DNA of 64,000 nt. Source: Trichormus variabilis 0441. GTDB taxonomy: Bacteria > Cyanobacteriota > Cyanobacteriia > Cyanobacteriales > Nostocaceae. The position numbers were made by a program, and so were the translations under genes. Below, in pieces: positions 1-8,086 of the stretch. A model generated the notes under the pieces. It was not told where the DNA came from. It saw only the letters and a program-made list of their open reading frames with translations, and searched no databases. How positions within the stretch are numbered: the stretch's first letter is position 1; each line of letters starts with the position of its first letter. The stretch covers positions 186,001 to 250,000 of the forward strand of contig NZ_CP047243.1 of the NCBI RefSeq assembly GCF_009856605.1, in the 5' to 3' direction.

Positions 1-2
1 AA

Positions 3-617
3 GCTGGTTTAAAGGTGGGGATAAATGCTGAGTATATGGAAGATACACCATTGGGGAGAAGTGAATGGTTAAAATTTACGGCTTTGTTTTTTAATCAAGA
101 AGCCAAAGCAGAAAAGATATTTAGTGAAATTGCTCAAAAATATACACAAATAGCTGCAAAAGCTCAATCTGTGAAATACCGTCCGAGTGTATTTGTTGGT
201 TTTAACTTTAAAGGTACTTGGTTTATGCCGGCTGGTAATAGTTATGTTGCTAAATATCTGGCTGATGCTGGAGGAAATTATTTGTGGAGTGATGATAAAT
301 CTAATGGTAGTTTACCTCTTTCTTTTGAAGTGGTTTTAGAACGTGCAGCTAATGCTGATTATTGGTTGAATTTTAGCCAAGGTTGGCAAAATGTCAAGGA
401 TTTAATAACAGAAGATAATCGTTATGCTGATTTTCAAGCTGTGAAAACAGGCAATCTTTATAATAACAATGCGCGGGTGAATGCGAATGGTGGTAATGAT
501 TACTGGGAAGGGGGAATTAGTAACCCTGATATTGTGCTTGCAGATTTAATTAAAATCCTGCATCCAGAAATATTACCGAATCATCAATTGTTTTATTATC
601 GTAAATTTAATAAATAA
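3..617 (+). CDS. Ferric-chelate ABC transporter substrate-binding protein (3' part)
   Basis: The frame is open from the left edge: the codons from base 3 read A-G-L-K before a GTG at 15. The gene therefore starts outside the window and only about 204 C-terminal residues are present. The fragment fits the second half of a FecB/FhuD/BtuF-type (cluster A-II) periplasmic binding protein. A helical stretch around GRSEWLKFTALFF is followed by a Rossmann-like lobe that ends in NPDIVLADLIKILHP, a usual C-terminal pattern of this family. It should bind a ferric siderophore, heme or cobalamin in the periplasm and hand it to the permease encoded next. Its TAA overlaps the permease ATG by one base (TAATG), so the two are probably translationally coupled. 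The substrate cannot be read from the fragment. Confidence 0.85.
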   Translation, partial: AGLKVGINAEYMEDTPLGRSEWLKFTALFFNQEAKAEKIFSEIAQKYTQIAAKAQSVKYRPSVFVGFNFKGTWFMPAGNSYVAKYLADAGGNYLWSDDKSNGSLPLSFEVVLERAANADYWLNFSQGWQNVKDLITEDNRYADFQAVKTGNLYNNNARVNANGGNDYWEGGISNPDIVLADLIKILHPEILPNHQLFYYRKFNK

Positions 618-1696
618 TGTTATTTAAATATCTGCCGTCTAACCTATTAATACTCTTTAAATCTACCTCTATCAAAACTTTAGCATTCTTACTTTTAAGT
701 ATTGGGTTGGTTGTTGCATTTTTACTGGATTTAGCTTTAGGTTCTGTCTCTATCCCTATTCAGGAAGTGATCAATATTTTACTGGGACAAGAACCAGAAA
801 AAGCGACTTGGGCAAATATTATTCTGAAATTTAGACTTCCGAAAGCTGTGACTGCAACTTTAGCTGGCGCAGCTTTGGGTGTGAGTGGTTTGCAAATGCA
901 AACTTTGTTTAAAAATCCCTTAGCGGGGCCTTTTGTGTTAGGAATTAGTTCTGGTGCAAGTTTGGGTGTGGCTTTGGTGGTGTTAACTGCAAGTGTGGCT
1001 ACACCAAATTTATTAAATGATTTAGGAATCATTACTGATTTTGGGTTGGTGATAGCTGCTAGTCTTGGTGCGGCTGCGGTTTTGGGTTTGATGTTAGTGG
1101 TGGCGCGTCGAGTACAAGAGACGATGACGCTGTTAATTTTGGGTTTATTGTTTGGTTACGCTACGAGTGCAATTGTGAGTATTTTATTGCAATTTAGCTC
1201 TAGAGAACGGATTCAAAGTTATATTATGTGGACTTTTGGTAGCTTCGCTGGGGTGACTTGGAAACAGTTAATTGTGTTAATTCCGGTGATAGTTTGCAGT
1301 TTATTGGTGGCGGTGTTGCAATCGAAATCTTTAAATGCGCTGTTGTTGGGGGAAGCTTACGCGCGGAGTTTGGGTTTGACGGTGGAGAAAGCTAGGTTTT
1401 CTATTATTGGTAGTGCTTCTATTTTAGCAGGTGGCATTACGGCTTTTTGCGGGCCGATCGCATTTTTGGGTGTGGCTATTCCTCATCTGTGTCGCAGTCT
1501 ATTTATGAGTTCTGATCATCGGATTTTAATCCCTGGTGTGATGATTATGGGGGGAATCTTGGCTTTGGTGGCTGATTTATTTTCTCAACTTGCGGTGAGT
1601 CAGATGGTTTTACCTTTAAATGCAATTACGGCTTTGATTGGAACTCCTGTGGTTACTTGGGTGATTTTAAGGCGTAGTTCTGGTAAGTCTTTTTAA
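617..1696 (+). CDS. FecCD-family iron-chelate ABC permease
   Basis: The 359-residue protein is almost entirely hydrophobic, with about nine to ten membrane segments. It has FecCD/BtuC hallmarks: LRLPK-type FRLPKAVTATLAGAALGVSG near residue 75, then KNPLAGPFVLGISSGASLG, and GPIAFLGVAIPHLCR near residue 280, which matches the loop contacting the ATPase. The length is normal for a single permease that works as a homodimer in the inner membrane. It lies between the binding protein (1-base overlap) and the ATPase (42-base gap), which makes a classic three-gene importer. The family is certain; the transported chelate is not. Confidence 0.93.
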   Translation: MLFKYLPSNLLILFKSTSIKTLAFLLLSIGLVVAFLLDLALGSVSIPIQEVINILLGQEPEKATWANIILKFRLPKAVTATLAGAALGVSGLQMQTLFKNPLAGPFVLGISSGASLGVALVVLTASVATPNLLNDLGIITDFGLVIAASLGAAAVLGLMLVVARRVQETMTLLILGLLFGYATSAIVSILLQFSSRERIQSYIMWTFGSFAGVTWKQLIVLIPVIVCSLLVAVLQSKSLNALLLGEAYARSLGLTVEKARFSIIGSASILAGGITAFCGPIAFLGVAIPHLCRSLFMSSDHRILIPGVMIMGGILALVADLFSQLAVSQMVLPLNAITALIGTPVVTWVILRRSSGKSF

Positions 1697-1738
1697 ACGC
1701 AGAGGTAGGCGCGGAGGGACGCGGAGAGTTTTTTTGAG
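1697..1738 (+). repeat. Short cyanobacterial intergenic repeat (CGCAGAGG/CGCGGAG type)
   Basis: The gap between permease and ATPase carries degenerate repeats of the form ACGCAGAGG..GCGCGGAGG..ACGCGGAG. Related strings occur near 19230 and 21705 in this window. They match the short dispersed repeats typical of Nostoc-type genomes. No function is inferred. Confidence 0.5.
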
Positions 1739-2749
1739 GTGGGGTTGATGATTTTGAGGACTCAGGATTTATGTATTGGTTATAAGTCGGGGAAGGGGTT
1801 GCGGTGTGTGGCGAGGGATATTTCTGTGTGTCTGGAAGCTGGGGAATTGGTGTGTTTACTTGGCCCTAATGGTGCGGGTAAGTCTACCTTACTGCGATCG
1901 CTCGCCGGAATGCAACCACCTCTAGCGGGTCAGGTGCGGCTTTTGGGTGATGATATCTATAAGTTAGCACCGCAGGATTTAGCCAAGCGGTTGAGTTTGG
2001 TGCTGACGGAAAGGGTGGATGTGGGTATGTTATCGGCTTATACTCTGGTGAGTTTGGGACGACATCCTTATACTGACTGGTGGGGAAAATTAACGCCTGA
2101 AGATGAGGCTATAGTACATTGGGCAATAAAATCTGTAGGTGCATTAAATTTAGCTGCGCGTCAAGTTAGCGAACTCAGTGATGGTGAACGTCAAAAAATT
2201 ATGATTGCACGTGCTTTAGCACAGTCGCCGATGGTGATGTTGCTAGATGAACCGACGGCATTTTTAGATTTACCACGGCGGGTGGAAATTATGCAACTGT
2301 TACGCCAGTTAGCACGAGAAAATCAGCAAGCGATTTTACTTTCTACCCATGATTTAGATTTAGCTTTGCGTCTAGCTGACCAAGTTTGGTTATTAACATC
2401 TGAGGGAATTTTACACATTGGCGCACCAGAAGATTTGGTATTAAGTGGTGCTTTTGCTGATACTTTCCGCAGTGAAGGTGTAGAGTTTAATATTTTTTCT
2501 GGTGAGTTTCATTTACATACACACCAAAAAGGCAATATTAATTTTATCGGTGAGGGTATCGCTGCGGTGTGGACGATGCGTGCTTTGAAACGTGCAGGAT
2601 TTCAAGTCTTTCAAAGTGAAAATAATTTACCAATTTCAATAGAAGTAATATCAAATTCAAGAAAATTGATGTGGAAAATTACCAACAGCCAGACCGTAAA
2701 TATTTATAATTCACTGTACGATGTAATTAAATATATAAATTTATTATAG
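1739..2749 (+). CDS. FecE-type iron-chelate ABC transporter ATPase with C-terminal extension
   Basis: Walker A (GPNGAGKST) lies at residues 42-50, the signature LSDGE at 146-150, Walker B (MVMLLDE) at 165-171 and the switch histidine in STHD at about 204, so it looks catalytically complete. It would power the adjacent FecCD permease. FecE-like ATPases usually end near residue 255. This one continues for about 80 residues (from roughly LHTHQKGN to the end) that match no ABC motif and look like a small alpha/beta domain. The listed start is GTG at 1739; an ATG at 1748 sits about 8 bases behind GAGG and is the likelier start, which would shorten the protein by three residues. Confidence 0.92.
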   Translation: MGLMILRTQDLCIGYKSGKGLRCVARDISVCLEAGELVCLLGPNGAGKSTLLRSLAGMQPPLAGQVRLLGDDIYKLAPQDLAKRLSLVLTERVDVGMLSAYTLVSLGRHPYTDWWGKLTPEDEAIVHWAIKSVGALNLAARQVSELSDGERQKIMIARALAQSPMVMLLDEPTAFLDLPRRVEIMQLLRQLARENQQAILLSTHDLDLALRLADQVWLLTSEGILHIGAPEDLVLSGAFADTFRSEGVEFNIFSGEFHLHTHQKGNINFIGEGIAAVWTMRALKRAGFQVFQSENNLPISIEVISNSRKLMWKITNSQTVNIYNSLYDVIKYINLL

Positions 2750-3201
2750 TAGTTGCTACTAGTATAAATATACTTTCATCTGCAATCAAGTAGCGTGTGG
2801 AAGAATTGAGCGTTGCGTAGCTTGCTTCTCTAACGTTCGCGAAGCGTGTCGTAGACAGACGCTACGCGTACTCTCAAGAGAACTCGCAGAGTACCCGTAG
2901 GGTATTGTGAAATGGTATTAGGGATAAGGTGTAGTGTTTAACAAAGTTAGATTTTAGTTGCGTCAAGGAGTTCAACATCTTCTCAATTCCCCACACCCCA
3001 CACCCAAAAACCAGTTAGAGTAGGGGCTGGCGTTTAACGAGCGTGCCATTCGTGTAGTAAAGCCTAAAACACACACGAGTAAAGAAAACAATTGTAGGAC
3101 AAGATTTTTCGTATGCCCCTGTGTGGGATTGAACGGTATAGATTTTCGTGTTAGCTTACGTGATGCAAGACCCGATGTATGGCAAGGAGATTAACTCTTA
3201 A
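2750..3201. other. Intergenic region with palindromic repeats
   Basis: I see no convincing gene here. Bases about 2808-2910 carry the Nostoc-type repeat family (TTGCGTAGC.., GTTCGCGAAGCGTG, GACAGACGCTACGCG and AGTACTCTC..GAGAACTCGCAGAGTAC), which can fold into several stems. The part from about 2990 to 3180 is not repeated and may be the leader of the downstream small membrane protein gene. Confidence 0.55.
2808..2910. repeat. Cluster of nested palindromic repeats
   Basis: Inverted pairs visible here include GCGTAGC near 2815 with GCTACGC near 2861, and TTCGCGAA at about 2837. Such clusters are abundant between genes in Nostoc and related genomes and probably have no coding role. Confidence 0.6.
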
Positions 3202-3423
3202 ATGTTACTTTTGAGCGAAATAGCAACTAATCCTACTTATACAAAATCTTTTCAAATTTCTTTGTTAGCAATAACACTGGGTGGCTTCCTGCTAGCCACA
3301 ATTGTTGGTTCAATCGCCTGGTATATTTCTAAACGCCCTGCTGGTTGGGAAAATACTGAAACTCCAGCCTGGATTTTACAACTTACTAAAAATATCAATA
3401 AACAAAATCCATCTAGTAAATAA
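3202..3423 (+). CDS. Small single-span membrane protein, function unknown
   Basis: The 73-residue protein starts at an ATG preceded by AAGGAGA (3184-3190), a good ribosome binding site. One hydrophobic segment runs from about residue 18 to 42 (ISLLAITLGGFLLATIVGSIAWYI). It is followed by a positively charged and tryptophan-containing tail with KRPAGWENTETPAWIL. The size and layout resemble low-molecular-weight subunits of photosynthetic membrane complexes, but I do not recognise it as any known Psa, Psb, Pet or Ndh subunit. It stands alone between two long non-coding stretches. A short palindrome just downstream (3468-3483) could act in termination. I call it real because of the start signal and the ordered composition. 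Confidence 0.7.
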   Translation: MLLLSEIATNPTYTKSFQISLLAITLGGFLLATIVGSIAWYISKRPAGWENTETPAWILQLTKNINKQNPSSK

Positions 3424-4130
3424 TCTCAAACTAAGAGAAAAGTACACAGCCAGATGAGTTGGTGGCAACAAACAGGTGTTTGTCTAAAAAATTTCACCAA
3501 AATTAGATTTAATAATTACTATTATAGTAAACAGTGATATACTAAGTTATCTCGTTAATTTCTAGTGATATATTCACCCAAAGTAAAAGAGAAACAAACG
3601 TATAATTAGGCTCTTAAAGGCATATGTGAAAGAGACAAAAGTTTCTCAGCTAAAATAGAGAGCATCTGTTCATTATCTTTTGTTTTCATTTGCTAGGTGC
3701 GGATAAATATAGAACCAACATTAGAAATTTTACAGTTTATACCTTTGGTTATTATGCCAGCAAAATTTTACATTCAGACAGAGTGGGCAACTGGTTTTCT
3801 TCACTAAAAGTAGGCAGTCATCTGTGCTACACAAGTTGCGTATCTGGAAGATGGGCAGATAGCTGGTCAATAATTACTGGCTAGTTGAGATATTTAGAAA
3901 AAATCCACAAACTTTGAATAATATTGCTTGTCCTTGACTTAACTGACTAATTTTAGGAGTAAAGTCTTGGCTTTGATGTCAATAGCATCCTGAAATTGGG
4001 AACTATAAAACCAAAGACAAAGCTAATTCTTTCAAATTCTGCTCATACCCGTTGAATGTCTCATTTGACTGGTAATCTTTTAGATATTTTCTAGTTTTAT
4101 TTCAATACCTCAAAACTATCAGGAGTAAAT
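3424..4130. other. Intergenic region upstream of rocD
   Basis: About 700 bases without a supported gene. A perfect 7-bp inverted repeat (ACAAACA-GG-TGTTTGT, 3468-3483) is followed by an A/T-rich run and may terminate the upstream small gene. An open frame at 3690-3884 has only a TTG start and no ribosome binding site, and I reject it. AGGAG at 4121-4125 serves the rocD start. The rest shows no repeat or structure I can support. Confidence 0.5.
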
Positions 4131-5378
4131 ATGCAGGCAGCAAACATAAGTCTGGAAATTTCCAGCTTCGACACTATGAATACCCAGGATTATATTGAGC
4201 TAGAACAGCAATATGGTGCTGATAATTACCATCCTTTAGATGTAGTTATTACCAAAGGAGAAGGTGTGTGGGTATGGGATATAGAAGGTAAAAAATACCT
4301 CGATTTTCTTTCAGCTTATTCAGCATTAAATCAGGGTCATTGTCATCCCAAAATTCTTCAAGCAATGATAAAACAAGCTCAACAAGTTACACTGACTTCT
4401 AGAGCTTTTCGTAATGACCAATTAGGAAAATTCTATCAAAAGCTTTGTCAAATTTCTGGCTTACCTAAAGTGCTACCCATGAATTCGGGAGCCGAAGCTG
4501 TGGAAACAGCTATTAAAGCCATTCGTAAATGGGCTTATAAAGTAAAAGGCATACCAGAAAATCAAGCAGAAATTATCGTTTGTAGTAATAATTTTTCTGG
4601 ACGCACTATTAGTTTAATCAGTTTCTCTACAGAAGAACAATATCAAGATGGATTTGGGCCTTTAACTACTGGGTTTAAAGTTATTCCTTTTGGTGATGCT
4701 CAAGCATTAGAACAAGCTATTACTCCTAACACTGCGGCATTTTTGGTAGAACCAATTCAGGGTGAGGGAGGTATTATTGTTCCGCCTCATGGGTTTTTAA
4801 AGCAAGCTGAACAAATCTGTCGCCATCATCATGTCTTACTGGTTTTTGATGAAATCCAAACGGGCTTGGGAAGAACAGGTAAAATGTTTGCCCATCAATA
4901 TGAGAATGTTAAGCCAGATGGCATAACTGTAGGTAAAGCTTTATCTGGTGGATTTTATCCCATTTCTGCATTTATTTCTACAGAGGAAGTGATGGGTATA
5001 TTTCAACCAGGGGATCATGGTAGTACCTTTGGGGGAAATCCTTTAGCTGCTGCTATTGGCATTGCAGCACTTGATGTTCTTATAGAAGAAAAATTACCAG
5101 AAAAAGCCTTAAAACTAGGGGAATATTTTATAGAGAAATTACAATCAATAGAAAGTACATATATCAAAGAAGTACGCGGCAAAGGTTTATTAATTGGTAT
5201 GGAATTGTACCCCGAAGCTGGTGGTGCAAGGCGTTTTTGTAAAGCTTTAGCTAAAGAGGGGTTATTAGCTAAAGAGACTAGAGATAATGTCATTCGTTTT
5301 GCTCCACCCTTAGTTATTTCCGAAGATGAAATAGATTGGGCATTAGAGAAAATTGAGCGAGTTTTAACCACCACTTAA
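4131..5378 (+). CDS. rocD: Ornithine--oxo-acid aminotransferase
   Basis: The 415-residue protein is a class III pyridoxal-phosphate aminotransferase of the ornithine aminotransferase branch. Visible features are YLDFLSAYSALNQGHCHPKI near residue 60, NSGAEAVETAIKAIRKW near 120, the cofactor aspartate in LVFDEIQTGLGRTGK, the Schiff-base lysine K269 in TVGKALSGGFYP, and GSTFGGNPLAAA. It transfers the delta-amino group of ornithine to 2-oxoglutarate, giving glutamate semialdehyde, and so links arginine breakdown to proline and glutamate. The start has AGGAG 5 bases upstream. The neighbour speY uses polyamines made from arginine, so the pair suggests a local arginine/ornithine/polyamine module, although a 256-base gap argues for separate promoters. 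Confidence 0.92.
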   Translation: MQAANISLEISSFDTMNTQDYIELEQQYGADNYHPLDVVITKGEGVWVWDIEGKKYLDFLSAYSALNQGHCHPKILQAMIKQAQQVTLTSRAFRNDQLGKFYQKLCQISGLPKVLPMNSGAEAVETAIKAIRKWAYKVKGIPENQAEIIVCSNNFSGRTISLISFSTEEQYQDGFGPLTTGFKVIPFGDAQALEQAITPNTAAFLVEPIQGEGGIIVPPHGFLKQAEQICRHHHVLLVFDEIQTGLGRTGKMFAHQYENVKPDGITVGKALSGGFYPISAFISTEEVMGIFQPGDHGSTFGGNPLAAAIGIAALDVLIEEKLPEKALKLGEYFIEKLQSIESTYIKEVRGKGLLIGMELYPEAGGARRFCKALAKEGLLAKETRDNVIRFAPPLVISEDEIDWALEKIERVLTTT

Positions 5379-5634
5379 TTAGTTTGGCGTAAATTGATTT
5401 CTGAGGGGTGATTTGTAGTGTTTGAGCAGTCATTAGTAGCAAAATTGAACAATCTTTTCACCCAACTTATGAGTATCTGGGAATTGTACGTCAAATTGAA
5501 TAAAAGACGGCAATCAGATCCCGGTTTGTCCTGGTATGACCACTGCGAAGCACCTAGTACGTTGGCAGAATTTGCCTTCTAGTTGTGTAAGTAGACCGGA
5601 TGATTTTAATTTTCAATAAAAAGGACAATCTACC

Positions 5635-6678
5635 ATGAATCGTGAAGAACTTTTGCAAGAGACCGTGCAACCAATTGACATTAAAGCTTTTGATGTTGTT
5701 GGCTTAGTGGAAGCAATGAGTAAGACAGCTTTCCAAGGTCGAAATTTGGGGCGGGCAGCAAAAATTTATGACGCAATGCTGCAAGATAAAGAATGCACGA
5801 TTATTCTGTGTTTAGCTGGGTCTTTATTTAGTGCTGGACTCAAGGGAATAGTCCACGATTTAATTACTCACAATATGGTAGATGCTATTGTTTCTACCGG
5901 AGCTAACATTGTTGACCAAGATTTCTTTGAAGCGTTGGGTTATCGTCATTATGTCGGCGATCCCTTTGCTGATGATGAGGTTTTAAGACAGCAACGCATA
6001 GACCGCATATATGACACCTATATTGATGAGGATCAACTGCGGGTATGTGACATGACTATTGCCGAAATCGCCGAGAATTTAGAGAAGCGTCCCTATTCTT
6101 CACGGGAATTTATTGAGCAGATGGCGGTTTATTTAGAACGTCGGGGTAACTATGGTCAATCTGTGGTGCAAGCCGCTTATCAACACCAAGTACCAATTTT
6201 TGTCCCTGCTTTTAGTGACTGTTCGGCGGGATTTGGTTTAGTGCATCATCAATGGAATTCTCCAGAATCTCATGTGACAATTGACTCAGTGCGAGACTTT
6301 CGGGAGTTGACCCAGTGCAAACTAGCTTCTAATTACACTGGCTTGGTAATGATTGGTGGCGGTGTACCGAAAAACTTTGCTCAGGATACGGTGGTAGCTG
6401 CGGAATTGCTGGGATTTGAAACGAGTATGCACAAGTATACAATTCAAGTCACTGTGGCTGATGAGCGAGATGGGGCTTTGTCTGGTTCTACTCTCAAAGA
6501 GGCTCATTCTTGGGGGAAGGTAGATAAAGCTACTGAACAGATGGTATTTTCTGAGGCGACTGTGGCGTTACCATTAATTGCGGGGTATGCGTATCATAAG
6601 GGGAACTGGCGCGATCGCCAACCGCATCGTTTAGCTCAACTGTTTACTAAACCGCAGCCCAAAGTAGCAACTGTGTAG
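5635..6678 (+). CDS. speY: Deoxyhypusine-synthase-like homospermidine synthase
   Basis: The 347-residue protein belongs to the deoxyhypusine synthase family. It has the NAD-site sequences LAGSLFSAG and IVSTGANIVDQDFFE, the GGGVPKNF segment, and the catalytic lysine K295 in the family motif SWGK. Bacteria lack the eIF5A substrate. In Anabaena the homologue SpeY is known to be needed for homospermidine synthesis and normal diazotrophic growth, so I name it by that precedent. It would move the aminobutyl group of spermidine to putrescine in the cytoplasm. AAGGA lies about 10 bases before the ATG. A long imperfect hairpin follows the stop (6691-6759). Confidence 0.85.
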   Translation: MNREELLQETVQPIDIKAFDVVGLVEAMSKTAFQGRNLGRAAKIYDAMLQDKECTIILCLAGSLFSAGLKGIVHDLITHNMVDAIVSTGANIVDQDFFEALGYRHYVGDPFADDEVLRQQRIDRIYDTYIDEDQLRVCDMTIAEIAENLEKRPYSSREFIEQMAVYLERRGNYGQSVVQAAYQHQVPIFVPAFSDCSAGFGLVHHQWNSPESHVTIDSVRDFRELTQCKLASNYTGLVMIGGGVPKNFAQDTVVAAELLGFETSMHKYTIQVTVADERDGALSGSTLKEAHSWGKVDKATEQMVFSEATVALPLIAGYAYHKGNWRDRQPHRLAQLFTKPQPKVATV

Positions 6679-6690
6679 AGATTTTTAGGG

Positions 6691-6759
6691 GGGAGCATCT
6701 CAGCTTTGTTAGATTAGCTCCTGTTAGTTCTTTTGTTCTAACAAAGTTGATATGCTCCC
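6691..6759. terminator. Long imperfect hairpin after speY
   Basis: The arms 6691-6713 and 6737-6759 are inverted repeats of 23 bases with two mismatches (GGGAGCAT..CTTTGTTAGA against its complement), separated by a 23-base loop. There is no T-run after it, so it may be a transcription-end structure, an RNA stabiliser or a small palindromic repeat. Confidence 0.55.
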
Positions 6760-6775
6760 AGTTAAAGTAGTATCT

Positions 6776-6798
6776 ATGTCAAAAGACAGAGTGTCAAA
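6776..6798 (-). promoter_or_regulatory. Operator copy A (reverse orientation)
   Basis: The minus strand reads TTTGACA-CTC-TGTCTTTTGACAT, a perfect fit to the 22-bp consensus. It lies 98 bases after speY and 383 bases before feoA. It points left, where the only gene is the end of speY, so it may act as a distal site paired with copy B. Confidence 0.7.
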
Positions 6799-6927
6799 CT
6801 TAACTCAAGCTCACTCTGTTTTTGTTGGGAAATGAAGATTTCCTCATCTTTGAGCTAATGCTATGGCTGCTGGCAAAAGGTTAGTATTTCTTATCTGTTG
6901 ACTTGCTAATTTTCATAGTTTGTAATA

Positions 6928-6950
6928 TTTTACAAGTTGTCTTTTGACAA
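6928..6950 (+). promoter_or_regulatory. Operator copy B, upstream of the feo operon
   Basis: It reads TTTTACA-AGT-TGTCTTTTGACAA, with one mismatch in the first half-site. The final TTGACA could double as a -35 element. ATTATT/TTATTA lies 17-18 bases downstream as a possible -10. The feoA start is about 230 bases further on. Confidence 0.7.
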
Positions 6951-7183
6951 GACAGCTTATCTCTGCATTATTACTTTATATCTATTTGCAAGAATTAAAT
7001 CTTTTTTATCTCCTAATTGATATATACTATCAACTAGATTAAGATTCTGAAACTATGTCAACCGTAAGTCTTCATGCTTGCTACCTTTTTTGGTGACATT
7101 TTGCAAAGGAGTTGCAGCAGGGGGAAAAGTTGGTATTGTTGCCAGTTGTATTACTCCAAACCCACCCACTGTTTTGAAAGGTG

Positions 7184-7555
7184 ATGACAGATAGCAAAAA
7201 TAACTACAACCAACCCCAAAAGCCTAAAGGATGGGGGTTTCAGTTTTTTGGAGAGACACCTAAAACTCCCGAATTAGAAGAAAAAACACCCAAAAGTGGC
7301 TCTTTTGTGAACACAGGTAAATCTTTCCCTTTAGCGATCGCTAGTGTGGGAGAGCGTTTGGCGATCGCTAAACTCAAAGGGACAGAAGGTACAGTCCGTC
7401 GTCTGATTGGTATGGGATTAGTTCCTGGAACTGAACTTCAAGTGATTAGTATTGCCAATGGTTCTGTCATCATCGCACTTGGTGATAACCGCATTGGTTT
7501 AGGGGTAGGTATGGCACAGAAAATACTATGTACGAATTTAGGGACTTCCAACTAA
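7184..7555 (+). CDS. feoA: FeoA-domain protein with N-terminal extension
   Basis: The 123-residue protein has an N-terminal, Pro/Lys/Glu-rich, low-complexity region of about 45 residues. A FeoA (SH3-like beta-barrel) domain follows, seen in LKGTEGTVRRLIGMGLVPGTELQVIS and the closing IGLGVGMAQKILC. FeoA proteins are small cytoplasmic partners of the ferrous iron channel FeoB. Ordinary FeoA is about 75-80 residues, so the extension is unusual. A GTG at 7181 directly precedes the ATG at 7184; GAAAGG sits just before both, so either may be used. It is the first gene of the feo group and lies downstream of operator copy B. Confidence 0.85.
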   Translation: MTDSKNNYNQPQKPKGWGFQFFGETPKTPELEEKTPKSGSFVNTGKSFPLAIASVGERLAIAKLKGTEGTVRRLIGMGLVPGTELQVISIANGSVIIALGDNRIGLGVGMAQKILCTNLGTSN

Positions 7556-7579
7556 AAAAATATACCATCACGCTTGTCA

Positions 7580-7611
7580 GCAGGGGAGCAGGGGCGCAGG
7601 GGCGCAGGGGA
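7580..7611 (+). repeat. Tandem octamer repeat (GCAGGGGN x4)
   Basis: Four head-to-tail copies of GCAGGGGA/C lie between the two feoA genes. Such GC-rich tandem octamers are common between Nostoc genes. No function is inferred. Confidence 0.75.
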
Positions 7612-7840
7612 GAAACAGAAAATATGGACTGACTAAAGTATAGAAGATGGAAACAAGAAAATATGTCCACAGTTTTGATATAGTTTTGCAATAGAGTTGT
7701 AAATCAGAAGTGCAATTATATGTCATGAAATAAAGTCTCATAACTAAGCGGATATGAGGCTGTTCTATCTAGAATGCCAGCCAGTTATGGTTTATGAATT
7801 TTACATAGCGTTACTAAATATACCGATTTTTACCAACAAA

Positions 7841-8086
7841 ATGAGCGAAAAAAGACAACTACGTGATTTAGCTGTAGGCTCTATGGGGCGGGTAGTTGGT
7901 TATGAAAAAGCTGCCCGTAGTTATAAAGGAAAATTGCTGGCGATGGGACTGACACCGGGTACAGAGTTTACTGTCACCCGCCATGCACCTCTGGGAGATC
8001 CTGTAGAAATCCAGGTGCGGGGTTTCAAACTGAGTCTGCGTAAAGACGAAGCCAATGCTTTATTTGTAGAGGAAGTAACACAATGA
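7841..8086 (+). CDS. feoA: FeoA, ferrous iron transport protein A
   Basis: From the ATG at 7841 the product is 81 residues, the normal FeoA size, and starts MSEKRQLRDLAVG. The frame is open further upstream to 7754, but that extra part has no homology I recognise and no ribosome binding site. The FeoA barrel is plain in GSMGRVVGYEKAARSYKGKLLAMGLTPGTEF (read in pieces) and VEIQVRGFKLSLRKDEA. It should bind FeoB in the cytoplasm and influence Fe2+ uptake. The stop overlaps the feoB ATG by four bases (ATGA), showing tight coupling. With the longer FeoA upstream, this locus has two different FeoA modules for one FeoB. Confidence 0.92.
   Translation: MSEKRQLRDLAVGSMGRVVGYEKAARSYKGKLLAMGLTPGTEFTVTRHAPLGDPVEIQVRGFKLSLRKDEANALFVEEVTQ

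Larger units (their letters stand above)
6679..7180. other. Intergenic region between speY and feoA: hairpin and two operator copies
   Basis: This 500-base gap contains a long imperfect hairpin (6691-6759) and two copies of the TTTGACA-N3-TGTCTTTTGACA motif, one facing left (6776-6798) and one facing right (6928-6950). The right-facing copy is the natural candidate for the feo operon. No open frame worth calling was seen. Confidence 0.7.

Noticed and set aside
2808..2910. Possible CRISPR-like or structured RNA array
   Set aside because: The repeats are palindromic and irregular with no constant spacer length; they match common Nostoc intergenic repeats.
3690..3884. Open frame of 64 codons upstream of rocD
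   Set aside because: It starts with TTG, has no ribosome binding site, and its composition is not protein-like for this genome.
5379..5634. Possible riboswitch upstream of speY
   Set aside because: I could not match any known riboswitch core, and there is no clear pairing scheme.
7754..7840. N-terminal extension of the second FeoA
   Set aside because: The ATG at 7841 gives the normal FeoA size; the extension lacks a ribosome binding site and any homology.
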